From Meira nashicola (lineage: Eukaryota > Basidiomycota > Exobasidiomycetes > Exobasidiales > Brachybasidiaceae): DNA of 64,000 bases. The DNA lies in the NCBI GenBank assembly GCA_001600355.1, contig BCJU01000001.1, positions 765,178 through 829,177 of the forward strand, given 5' to 3'. The notes under the pieces were generated by a model. That model was given only the letters and a program-made list of their open reading frames with translations, was not told where the DNA came from and did not search any database. The translations under genes and the position numbers were made by a program. Shown here one piece after another: positions 48,770 to 58,170 of this stretch; the stretch's first letter is position 1, and each line of letters begins with the position of its first letter.

Positions 48770-50173
48770 ATTGTATGTATGTTTAACTGAATATCTTGTA
48801 CAGCAACATTTACGGTCTCAATGTACTTTTTTTTACAAGGCATAAGCTCTAAGAGAATAGACGTAGAGGAGAGAACAGTACATACGTACGTACCTAACTG
48901 TCATATTCTACAATCGCATTTCGAGAAAAAGATACTTTTGAGTCAAAACTAGCAACACAATCTAAGAAGCATACACACTTTGATTGATCATCTTTCATCT
49001 TTGATTCGTAATCTTGAAATGATCAAATCTTCCAGCGGAAAGCGCTGCACTAATGAGGACTGGCATGTCGCCTGCATATTTGTGAAAGCGCGCCCGAGAT
49101 ATGAGAAGGCACACATTCTTTAGCTGATCAAGCCACAATAAAGAAGATCTTTTAGGGTTCGATAACGTACATTCGTATACACACATACTCTTATTTGTTG
49201 CTGGAGTAAATAGGACCTTCTTATCTCTTGGCCCATTCAAAACTAGGGCTGATCTAGAAATGTGAAGGACTGGAAAACGCGTAATGAAGCAAGGTACGCA
49301 AGCAAAAATAAGCTATAAGAGAATAAGGAGGCTTTGACATGCTTGGGAAAATGTGATGTGTGTATCTCAATTTATTATTCTAGAAATCCTCGCTCAGCTT
49401 ACCACGTCGTCATTCAACTCAAATATTTGACAGATGAAATGAAACTTGTGCTGATATGCGCTAAGAAAGAGAACCAGCTTTTAATATAAAGGCAAATTAA
49501 ACGTCATTGAAACGAACAAAGCTTATACTGTCTAAGCAGCCTCTCTCTCTTCTGTGTTTTAGTGTTAACCCTGGCAGACAAATTAAAACTTTCGCACGTC
49601 TACAACAAAAGGCAGCCAAAGAATAAATAATAATACAAAAACGCTAAAATAAAAAGGCGGAACCTTTCCTTTCATTTTCAGGCGAAGCGCCACACATTTT
49701 CCGGTCAGCCTATCACGCACATACTGCATGCATAAACTGTTTAAATGAATTCGCATACATTAGAGCAACATGCATGCATCAACGGTGCGGATGGCTGGTT
49801 GTTGCTGTGAGAGAGAGGTTTTTAAGGGTTGATGAATAGAAAGAACACAGACACAAATGTATGTACATACCTATACATGGCCATACATATGTGTGAATAA
49901 GGCGTACATCTAACATCAGCCAAATCTATCTTTCTTCTCTTAAACCTCACGCCGCTTATCATCACCACCACCACCACCACCATCATCACGATCAGAGCAC
50001 GAGATACTACTTTGAAAGACGTGCCTTAATCGAATTACGATATTGATCAAATATTTTACGACAATCTCCTACATCACGATCTCATCTTTACTTAAAAGTA
50101 AAGTACGAAACAAATTCATACATCCAATCTTATTTAAAGGTTTCACTTCAACCTCTCGATTCGATCACACGAG
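48770..50173 (+). other. Long intergenic region upstream of a coiled-coil membrane protein gene
   Basis: 1.4 kb. Two TGCATGCA palindromes lie at 49725-49732 and 49771-49778, a CGTACGTAC run near 48885, and a trinucleotide tract near 49958. No convincing ORF or RNA gene. A small minus-strand frame at 48995-49240 lacks an ATG. Confidence 0.5.
49958..49990 (+). repeat. ATC/ACC trinucleotide microsatellite
   Basis: Eleven trinucleotides, ATC-ATC, six ACC, ATC-ATC and ACG, about 180 bp before the start of the next gene, probably in its promoter or leader. Confidence 0.8.
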
Positions 50174-51976
50174 ATGTCCTCACGCGTTTCTTCACGCGTT
50201 GACGAAGCTTCTTCATCCTCTTCCACATCCTATCGTAAACGTCAATCACAAAATGGTAAAGGCTGGAACTCTGCCAACGGAGCAAATCGGAGCACTTCAC
50301 AATCTCCAATAAGTGAAAATGAACCAAATAACAAAGGAGATCCAGTTTGGCAAACAAATGAAGATGTGATCTACGAAGAAGAATTTGATAATAACGGTCC
50401 CCGTCGTCGTCCTTCAGTTTCGTCCCCAAATGGCAAACCAAATAGAGACCGTTCTTCTTCAATCCCACATGCACCACCAACATTGGAAGAAGATAGCTTT
50501 TACGAAGAGGATGACTCTCTCAAATCAGAAAACGTTTTGAGTAATTGGCATTTTGCTCCTTTGTTAATCGCCATTTTGCCACCTTTAGGTGCCGTGATTG
50601 GAGGTCAAGCAGACGCATGGAGTGATGCAATCTTACTCTTGTTAGCCTCATTTTGGCTTTATCAATTCCTCAAAGTACCACACGACATTTATCATGCTGC
50701 ACGTACTCGTCGTATCCTCCATGCAGATACGGATGACGTCGAAGATGAAGTACGCGAAGATGGCAGCAAGGTACCTTACGAAGAAACTGTTAGACGTTCA
50801 CGAGAGCGTGCAGCTGCAGCTGCAGAACTTCGTAGAGCAGAAATGTTCAGCTTAGTCGCTTTAGTGCTCAGTCCGATTGCTGGAGCATATCTTTTGACTT
50901 GGATGATGGAAGTTTTCACTGACGGAAACAGGTATTTGAACAAGTTTAACATTCGATTGTTCATGTTGGCATCCGGCATTAAGCCTTGGTCACACGCTTT
51001 AAGCTTATTCCGTCAAAGGCTCTTACATTTGCAAGAAGTCGTTCACTATCCATCCTCTCGCGTCGAAACACTCAACCGAAAGCTTACACGAATGGAATCT
51101 GATTTATCTACCCTACGCAAACTTGTCGCAACCAAATCGGATGTCTCCCTACTACGTGAAGGAATCGATCTTCCCTTGACACAATTGAGCAGATCTATGC
51201 GAAGATATGAAAAGAAGGAAGAACACTTGCGTATGAGCGCAGAAGATAAATTCAGCTTAGTCGAAAGTCGATTGGAAGATTTGTTGAGAGAGGTAGCGAT
51301 CAATGCAGAATTGATTGAAGAAGAACGTCGTGAAAGACAAAGGGCTGCTTCTTTACCGGCTTCTATCTTTCAAGCTTTGCGTTATGCGTTAGGACAAAGA
51401 AGTCAAGAACAATCTTATGCTTACGAAGGTCAACGCACTTTAAATGGTCGCTCTTCTTTAGGAATCACTGCAGCCGGACAATTTACCGATCCTTCATCTC
51501 CTGGAAAGATTGCATCGTTGAATTCTTCTACATCATCAACCTCTTCTGAACCTACATTTTCATCTCCTCCTCGTTATGGACCAGTACCACCTACAAATGG
51601 AACAAGTACAATATCGAATAAGCCATCAACTCAACCTGGCTGGACAGAAGAAGGATTAGCTTATTGGGTTTTCTTACCAATCAATATTCCACGTTCTGTG
51701 ATCAGAGGTGCAATGTCATATGCAGGCGGCAGAGTCAATAATCCTATGCGTGATCCAAATTATGCACAAAATTTTGCAAATGCCATGACGGCTAATGCTA
51801 ATTCGAACTCTACTCAAACTGGAACCACTCACGGTAACGGACATGCTCGCATCACGTCTAGCAATGGAAATGGTAAACAGTCTTCAAGAAACAAGCCTTA
51901 TGGTGAGCGTCTTGATGCTCGACCTGTGGCTGGAAATCCTGTTCCTGCAACGAGTCATTTTACCCGCCGTGTTTAA
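50174..51976 (+). CDS. Conserved-looking membrane protein with three helices and a coiled coil
   Basis: 600 aa, intronless. A Ser/Asn-rich N-terminus with acidic patches (EDVIYEEEFDNNG, EEDSFYEEDDS) leads to helices at about 126-147 (FAPLLIAILPPLGAVIGG), 151-167 (AILLLLASFWLYQFL) and 223-245 (FSLVALVLSPIAGAYLLTWM). A charged coiled-coil region spans about 292-395 (LNRKLTRMESDLSTLRKLVA, RRYEKKEEHLRMSAEDK, VAINAELIEEERRERQR). A second hydrophobic patch near 496 (WVFFLPINIPRSVIRG with neighbours) may lie on the membrane surface. The C-terminus is Asn/Ser-rich. It looks like an organelle or ER membrane scaffold; I do not recognise a named family. Confidence 0.8.
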   Translation: MSSRVSSRVDEASSSSSTSYRKRQSQNGKGWNSANGANRSTSQSPISENEPNNKGDPVWQTNEDVIYEEEFDNNGPRRRPSVSSPNGKPNRDRSSSIPHAPPTLEEDSFYEEDDSLKSENVLSNWHFAPLLIAILPPLGAVIGGQADAWSDAILLLLASFWLYQFLKVPHDIYHAARTRRILHADTDDVEDEVREDGSKVPYEETVRRSRERAAAAAELRRAEMFSLVALVLSPIAGAYLLTWMMEVFTDGNRYLNKFNIRLFMLASGIKPWSHALSLFRQRLLHLQEVVHYPSSRVETLNRKLTRMESDLSTLRKLVATKSDVSLLREGIDLPLTQLSRSMRRYEKKEEHLRMSAEDKFSLVESRLEDLLREVAINAELIEEERRERQRAASLPASIFQALRYALGQRSQEQSYAYEGQRTLNGRSSLGITAAGQFTDPSSPGKIASLNSSTSSTSSEPTFSSPPRYGPVPPTNGTSTISNKPSTQPGWTEEGLAYWVFLPINIPRSVIRGAMSYAGGRVNNPMRDPNYAQNFANAMTANANSNSTQTGTTHGNGHARITSSNGNGKQSSRNKPYGERLDARPVAGNPVPATSHFTRRV

Positions 51977-52367
51977 ACGGTAATTTATAGCAAGAAAATA
52001 TTTGAACACCACTCCTTTCTTTTATCTTTTTTCTTCTCTTTTCTTTCAGGATCAAGACGTGCTCATCTTTTTTTTTTCATGATTTTCAAAAGCAAGATCA
52101 AGGTTTTTGCTCGATACCTATTCATCATTTTCTATACCTGGCAAACCTTTTCAATCTTCAACGACAATTTTACGATCGAGCCAATAAGAGCTCTTACAAT
52201 TTTATGAACAGACTTTGTGGCATACTCTCTTTTTTTCTATCTGGAGCTTCTCGATTTACCCAAAATATTTACCTTAGATACCTATCACAATATGACTCTA
52301 TTCTATTCAACTTGTTATTTGTGAGATTAAAGAGAAGATATGTAATAGTACAATAAAAGGGATATAT
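51977..52367. other. Convergent 3' intergenic region
   Basis: About 390 bp, strongly T/C-rich on the plus strand (tttctttcagg, T-runs), consistent with two 3' UTRs. Nothing else was recognised. Confidence 0.55.
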
Positions 52368-55124
52368 TTACGTCTCGTTGGTAGTTTGCCTCTCCTGGTT
52401 CTTTAGGATAAGCTGTAACAATTCTTCAATGCGTTTCTGTCTTTCTTCCTGTTCATCTAATCTTTTCGAAAGACTGTTCACCAAACCTCGGACTGCAGTT
52501 TGTTCGTGGATCAAATCATCACTTTTTCCATTTTCTTCTCCTTCTTCTTCTTCATAGCCTATCAAATCATCAGCTTGAATTTTTCTCTCGTTTATTTCTG
52601 CATTCGCTTTCACTTGATCTGCATTTGCACAATCAAAATCGATTAATTGTTGAGAATCAACACTTTGATCCGTAGATGATTTAACATTCTCTTCTTCTTT
52701 AGTGTCATTTGTAGCAGGAGGTGTAGGCATTGCACTATTTCGCAATGCACGACCAAATAAACGAGCAAGCGGAGATTCTCCTATTCTAGAATATGATCGT
52801 TGTTTTTGTGATTTAATTGGCGTATTTGGTCCTTGTTCTCGATTTTTTAAAATTTTTGAAGTGGAAGCAGGTTGATCTGCACTATTTGATATACTATGTG
52901 CATCTTCTTCACCAGGTCTGATACGTAACATGCTCGCACTCCATTCATCGTGGGGAACATCTCTGCTACTACTTTCATGACTTCCATCATGATCTGTTGT
53001 CTTGAATTTTGATGTATTAGTAGCATTCTTTCCTGCTTTTCTAGTCTCATCTCGACTTTCAGAAGAACGAGTTGAGTGCATAAAAGCGGCTTGAATCATA
53101 TCACGATCAGGATTTGATCTTGAACGTGGCAAAGGTAACCAACTGATTAAATGACCTGCTCTTTCTGCATTTGCTGATCCTATCACATAAGAAGTTGCAG
53201 AATATTTTTTAAGCCCAGATGGCCAATGAGTTGAAAGTCTAATCAAAAGTAAAATTGGCCAAGATGTTGCTCTTAATAAATAAACGTTGGCTTTGTGTAA
53301 ATATCTTGGTGTCAAAAAGAAAGAAGCAGGTACCATAACAATCAAAGCTAAAAGGTTCAATGGGGGAGCATAAGATATCAATGCTTCCGAACTTATTCCT
53401 GATACGGTCTTGCAAGCGAATTGGTACATTGCTTCTTCTACTGCATTTTGAGCAACGATGCTAAACGTATTTGAGAGTAAAGAGATTAAGATTGTTAATA
53501 AGAGCGTATTTGCCATCACTGCAAAGAATACCATCAATGCAGGACCAAAGATTGGTGAAAGTGATTGAGCGGTATCAAATCCCACATAACTGTTACCAAA
53601 CCAAACTTTTATCATTATCCATAAAATCTTGCCTGGCGTCCATTCCGGTCCACTGATTGCCCAAAAAGTATAGAGAAAACCACTGAAGCAGACGGCTGCT
53701 AATAACATGAAAAATACAAAATCCGAAAGCATAGCTTTTAGAGCGAGTAAGATAACGTTATCTTGAATTAGTACGCTTGCCACTCTTGGACATAATAAAA
53801 TCGCACCGAGCGAAAGAGTTTCAAAGCTTAAAGAGCTAAGACCAAGATCACCTTGAGATAAAGCATTGAGACGAATAACAAACCATATGAAGCTGATCAG
53901 GCAGAACATAAGGTCTAACAGATTATACAATGAGCTGAGATACATGGTCAATCCATGTTCTTGCATTTGTGTGACTTCATCCAAAGCGAATCCTCCTAGC
54001 CAAATAGTGAACATCGTCTCAGCTAAAGTCCAATTCGTTGATGATTTCTTGGATAAGCACCAGACATAAAGCAACAATAATATTCCGAAATTGCAAAATT
54101 CAATACGACTTCTGATCAATGGAACCCGAAGTCTGTGATGATCCAAGAAAGGTGCGGTAGCTGGATTGTATAAACCTAATGGTCTTTTCTTATAGCTATC
54201 ATCGATGATAGCATGTGCTGATTGATAAGAGATAACTACTCTACCTTCGTATATGCCTGAGATACATCTTTGACATAAAGGTGTTTTGATAAACTTTTTT
54301 GCCCTACTTAGAATGGCCAATTCTAATGCGCTACTTGATTGTGCAGGACCGAATAAAGGTTCTCCAGTATCCTTGTTCAGTAACCCTTCTGACGATAGAA
54401 TTTCTTCTTCAGCACCTTGAAAGGTAGAAAATGGAAAAGTGAGAGCGGTGATTAATTGTAGTCCATCACGAGCGAATGTTCGAAGTAATTTCATAGCCAG
54501 TAATTCACATAAATTTGCTCTTGTGTTATTTACGTTTTGTAATGCTAAATCCCGTTCTGCATCTCGCTGAAATTGAACACGGTTCACTAAAAAGACGAAT
54601 AAAATTGAAAGATTTACGTTGCCAGTCTCATCTTGGCCGGATAGTTTATCGTTATTGATCTCGCTATACTTTAATGCTAAAGGTCGTACTACAGCATAAT
54701 TGACATCGATTGCTGTTAATTCATTCCAATCAAGATGTGTATCAATCGTCGCTCGAATATCATCTCTGACTTTTTGTAATAGCGGAAAGATGGATTCTTC
54801 TGAACACTTTTTTGGTAAATCAGCAGCAGCTGGTGAATTGAAGGTGCTATGCCTATAATGATGTCCTTCATCTGTCGCCCTTTCTTTGCCATTTCGAGAA
54901 TTAGTTCTTACAAATCCTGCTTCTGCAACGAGTAATGGATCGTTTTCTGTAGCTTGATAATCGATTGAATCTCTCGTATCCATCCTCGTCATTGATCTCG
55001 ATCCTGATTCACTTTGCTCGTTTTCTCTTGATCCGCTGTTTCCAAGAAGGAATAAAGACTTTCTTAAACTTCTAGAAGTACTATTATTTGATCCGTTCAC
55101 TGCAGCACGTCTATGACTTGCCAT
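52368..55124 (-). CDS. YVC1: Vacuolar TRP-type cation channel Yvc1 (TRPY)
   Basis: 918 aa. A soluble N-terminal domain (about 95-330) precedes the membrane region at about 335-560. Segments include CNFGILLLLYVWCL, LLDLMFCLISFIWFVIRLNA, ALKAMLSDFVFFMLLAAVCF and the pore-proximal WTPGKILWIMIKVWFGNSYV, then VMANTLLLTILISLLSNTFS, the TRP-like S6. NAVEEAMYQFACKTVSGIS and the HKANVYLLRATSWP segment after S6 are typical of fungal Yvc1. The C-terminal tail is disordered, carries an acidic run (GYEEEEGEENG, about 856) like the calcium-sensing Asp cluster of yeast Yvc1, and ends in a short coiled coil. Yvc1 releases vacuolar calcium on stretch or osmotic shock. Confidence 0.9.
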   Translation of the reverse strand: MASHRRAAVNGSNNSTSRSLRKSLFLLGNSGSRENEQSESGSRSMTRMDTRDSIDYQATENDPLLVAEAGFVRTNSRNGKERATDEGHHYRHSTFNSPAAADLPKKCSEESIFPLLQKVRDDIRATIDTHLDWNELTAIDVNYAVVRPLALKYSEINNDKLSGQDETGNVNLSILFVFLVNRVQFQRDAERDLALQNVNNTRANLCELLAMKLLRTFARDGLQLITALTFPFSTFQGAEEEILSSEGLLNKDTGEPLFGPAQSSSALELAILSRAKKFIKTPLCQRCISGIYEGRVVISYQSAHAIIDDSYKKRPLGLYNPATAPFLDHHRLRVPLIRSRIEFCNFGILLLLYVWCLSKKSSTNWTLAETMFTIWLGGFALDEVTQMQEHGLTMYLSSLYNLLDLMFCLISFIWFVIRLNALSQGDLGLSSLSFETLSLGAILLCPRVASVLIQDNVILLALKAMLSDFVFFMLLAAVCFSGFLYTFWAISGPEWTPGKILWIMIKVWFGNSYVGFDTAQSLSPIFGPALMVFFAVMANTLLLTILISLLSNTFSIVAQNAVEEAMYQFACKTVSGISSEALISYAPPLNLLALIVMVPASFFLTPRYLHKANVYLLRATSWPILLLIRLSTHWPSGLKKYSATSYVIGSANAERAGHLISWLPLPRSRSNPDRDMIQAAFMHSTRSSESRDETRKAGKNATNTSKFKTTDHDGSHESSSRDVPHDEWSASMLRIRPGEEDAHSISNSADQPASTSKILKNREQGPNTPIKSQKQRSYSRIGESPLARLFGRALRNSAMPTPPATNDTKEEENVKSSTDQSVDSQQLIDFDCANADQVKANAEINERKIQADDLIGYEEEEGEENGKSDDLIHEQTAVRGLVNSLSKRLDEQEERQKRIEELLQLILKNQERQTTNET

Positions 55125-55993
55125 TTCTTTGTTTTTATTGTATGATCTTCAAATATAACATGATGGTTGCTATTATCAAACGAACACCTCCTTAATCATG
55201 TTCAAGCCTCTTTCTTTTTATTCGCACGGGCACATGTCAAAAATTACGCTAATCCGAAAGAACAACACACGCTCGGCCAAAATGGCAAAAAGTGGGTGAG
55301 AAGGAAACGCGAATTAAAAAAAGGGGTTTTTGTTGCTTGAATAATATGCAGAACGTAGGTATTAAGAGAAAGAGGTATAGTCTACGTACCTGCTTTGAAT
55401 AGGGTGAATTGATGATAAACGGTGGAAAATCTTAAATCGATAGCGAAATTGATGATTAATTGATAGGGTTAATCAAAGAATTTGAAGAGTTTAAAGATGT
55501 TTTGATGATATTGTGATTAGTTTAATCGTTCTGGTCAATAAGTCCTAATAGTCTTTAAATGTATCTTAGCCATAAATGATGTACTTGCAACGAAGATTTA
55601 TATATTATATTCTTATCAACTTCATCTTATCCTACCCTCTTTCTTTATCTTCTACTAAAAAGTTTATCTGATTGATTAAACTTACTTTTAATCTCGATTG
55701 TCCTTAACGCATTTGCGGAGGGTATAATACGTCTCTCACTCTTTTTAATTCAAAACAGAACCTAGGTGGTATCGGTCTTGCTCTATCTAAATATTCTAAA
55801 AGTGATACGTTTATCCTGAACGCGAGTATTGAATGCTTGTGTAGCATTAGCGGCGGAAGATGTACTAAATGATAGAGTTGGACCTCCTTCTGTTAGAATG
55901 GAAACAAAAATATTTCGACTTTTTTCGCAAATTTTGATTCCCATAAATGACTGTCAATTATCTCATTCTAAAAACATACAAGATTCTGAAACC
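55125..55993 (-). other. Promoter region of the Yvc1 gene
   Basis: About 870 bp between two minus-strand genes, AT-rich, with A-runs near 55315. It probably holds the Yvc1 promoter and the 3' side of NDUFS4. A plus-strand ORF at 55829-56017 overlaps the NDUFS4 end and looks spurious. Confidence 0.5.
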
Positions 55994-56533
55994 TTATTTG
56001 GTATGATGAATGCGTAATTTGCCTGGGGAATAATTGTAGTTAGCTGCATAAGATTTTGGTCCAATTCTTGCTTTGTGAGGTGTTTGAATATAGTAAGGCC
56101 AATTTTGTTTTTCACAAAAATGAACGGCATCTTCTTGTGTTCTAAATTTCAAAAATGTACCTTGCATATAATCTGCTGAAGATGCCCAACCCATCAATGG
56201 ATTTTCCCATCGTGCACTTCCGGCTAAAATATCAAAATCTACTCTCCAGAAACTCGTTCCAGCTTTTCCAGATGAATTTGCCGTTTTTGCCGGTTTATAG
56301 ATTCGAACGGTACGTTGTTGTAATTCGGCAGGTGCGTCATTCACGATTTCTGCTTCAACTGCTTGTACGTCACGTTCTTCTTGTTCTTTGATAAGGTTAC
56401 GTTCGCCTGTTCCCACTTGTGCTGGTGCTTGTTGATCACGTAAGATGGCGGAAGTGGAGATTGTTCTGGATGAACTTCCATTTATTGATGACCTCACCAG
56501 GCTTCTAAGAGATGTACGAGCGAACATTGACAT
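55994..56533 (-). CDS. NDUFS4: Complex I accessory subunit NDUFS4 (NUYM, AQDQ/18-kDa type)
   Basis: 179 aa. A mitochondrial presequence (MSMFARTSLRSLVRSSINGS, then RTISTSA) precedes the mature protein. The ETC_C1_NDUFS4 domain occupies the second half: RTVRIYKPAKTANSSGKAGT, WRVDFDILAGSARWENPLMG, WASSADYMQGTFLKFRTQED, AVHFCEKQNWPYYIQTP and AARIGPKSYAANYNYSPGK-like end. These match NDUFS4 throughout. The subunit lies on the peripheral arm near the N-module and stabilises it. Its presence shows that the organism keeps a proton-pumping complex I, which fermentative yeasts have lost. Confidence 0.94.
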   Translation of the reverse strand: MSMFARTSLRSLVRSSINGSSSRTISTSAILRDQQAPAQVGTGERNLIKEQEERDVQAVEAEIVNDAPAELQQRTVRIYKPAKTANSSGKAGTSFWRVDFDILAGSARWENPLMGWASSADYMQGTFLKFRTQEDAVHFCEKQNWPYYIQTPHKARIGPKSYAANYNYSPGKLRIHHTK

Positions 56534-57019
56534 CTTGTTGTGTGATCTATTAAGCGATGGTGATAATGATCAAGAGTGACGATCTCATAAAATTCACTCT
56601 AGCAATCGCACAACGCCCATTGGCTGGACACACATGTACGCGCACTCACGTGTAAGCGTCTAAATTTAGCGCTTAAATAAGCAATAACACTCGCATATAA
56701 AAATGAGAAGAGTGCATACATTGTTCTTAGATATTTATACGTTACGGATAATATTCTAGTAATCATATGGTCATTCTATGCATTATGACAAGGGAGTGCT
56801 TTGGCGGAGATAAATACATCTTGCAGAAATTCGGAATAAAAAATGTTAAAAAAATGTATGTTTACTAAACGCTTAAGCAGCTAGTGAAAGTCTTGGCAAA
56901 AGAGAACTTAAGGAGGGGTACTTCGTATTGTTCTCAGTTATAATAGTAGGCTTAATGAATTCGCTTATCTATATACCTATTTTATACTTTCATCTAATCC
57001 CCCTTCGAATAAAGACAAT
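56534..57019. other. Divergent intergenic region
   Basis: About 490 bp between NDUFS4 and an orphan gene, with CACGTG-like gcactcacgtg near 56641. Nothing coding was recognised. Confidence 0.5.
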
Positions 57020-57352
57020 ATGATCATTCCTTTCAATATAAACGCAATAATTATCGGTACTATTCTAGGTATCACATCAGGTTTGGTAGCCTATAAAATC
57101 AACACAAGTTTCGGCGGTAAGCATAATAAATCTTATATTATCAGGCCTATTGATTTGAGCCTCACTGCAAATGAAAGTATCAAAAGAATTTGTCATGCAG
57201 CTAGTATAGGTCAAGCTGATATTCAACCAGGAAAAATAATTGTTATAAAACATTATAACACTTTAGATGGTCAGAAACTTAAAGTAGAAGCTACGTTATC
57301 ATATGATGATAACCTAAATTTACCTTGCAAGCTAGCGGAAGTCACCTTATAA
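57020..57352 (+). CDS. Orphan small protein with N-terminal membrane or signal segment
   Basis: 110 aa, single exon, ATG in good context (CAATATG). One hydrophobic segment at about 5-27 (FNINAIIIGTILGITSGLVA) could be an uncleaved anchor or a signal peptide. The rest is a compact alpha/beta-looking domain (SYIIRPIDLSLTANESIKRI, IVIKHYNTLDGQKLKVEATL) with a balanced charge and two Cys. Codon use is more AT-rich than in the neighbours. I recognise no family. It may be lineage-specific. Confidence 0.55.
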   Translation: MIIPFNINAIIIGTILGITSGLVAYKINTSFGGKHNKSYIIRPIDLSLTANESIKRICHAASIGQADIQPGKIIVIKHYNTLDGQKLKVEATLSYDDNLNLPCKLAEVTL

Positions 57353-57882
57353 GATAGAGTATGAATATATAGTTTTTATTATATGGAGGATAGTACAACT
57401 TCTTAAAAAAAATAAACTTATCGTTTAAATATACTCGAATACAACCGAATTTTTGCGTGCCTTATTGCGATTCGTAGACTAAGTGAACGTTCGGATATCC
57501 AGCCTTAGTACATTTACTAAAACCGTAACGGGCGGCGTAAGTTTAAACACACATGTAGAGAAGTGTGTGTGCAGTGCCGAAAGCGTGCGTGCATGCATGA
57601 GGTAAAAATAACATCCATTCGACAGGGGTCCATGTAGTGGAGTTCATTACAGAAAAAAATATGGGGACGAAGATTGTTCTTTCAATCTCCTCATCAGTGA
57701 ATGGTGCACCACAAGCTCCGCCTTTTGCTAAATTTGTCACCTTTGTCGCCGCACAAGATTCATCTTCACCCATTGGCGTTCTCGCCAACAATAGGCGTTT
57801 TCTATTCGCAACTTTCATACCGCATACAAACGATATGATCAGGTAAACAAAAATTAGGAGGCGGTGATATCTGTAGCCCAAG
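57353..57882 (+). other. Intergenic region before the dysferlin-domain gene
   Basis: About 530 bp, with TGCATGCA at 57590-57597 and a GTGTGTGTG tract near 57564. Frames open on both strands at 57543-57881 are noted under rejected items. Probably promoter and leader. Confidence 0.45.
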
Positions 57883-58106
57883 ATGTCTGGTTTTACATCT
57901 TCAAATTATATACCCAGGGCTACCAGTCCGCTAGGGCAACCTTGGACTCCATTACAAGAAGAAGAAAGAGATCCTTTGACTACTTTAGCTGCACCCTTTC
58001 CACAATATTCAACTCCATCTGGATCACCTTCACCAAGACCGTTAACGTTGCATACAACCAATCGATCAACACAATCGGGAGGCATTGAACAAAGGTTAGA
58101 AGAGCT

Positions 58107-58170
<64 letters not shown>

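Noticed and set aside
57543..57881. Minus-strand frame with a hydrophobic start and several Cys, and an opposite-strand ORF over the same DNA
   Set aside because: The minus frame starts with TTG at the border of the dysferlin-domain gene, and an internal ATG removes the hydrophobic part. The plus frame has no features.
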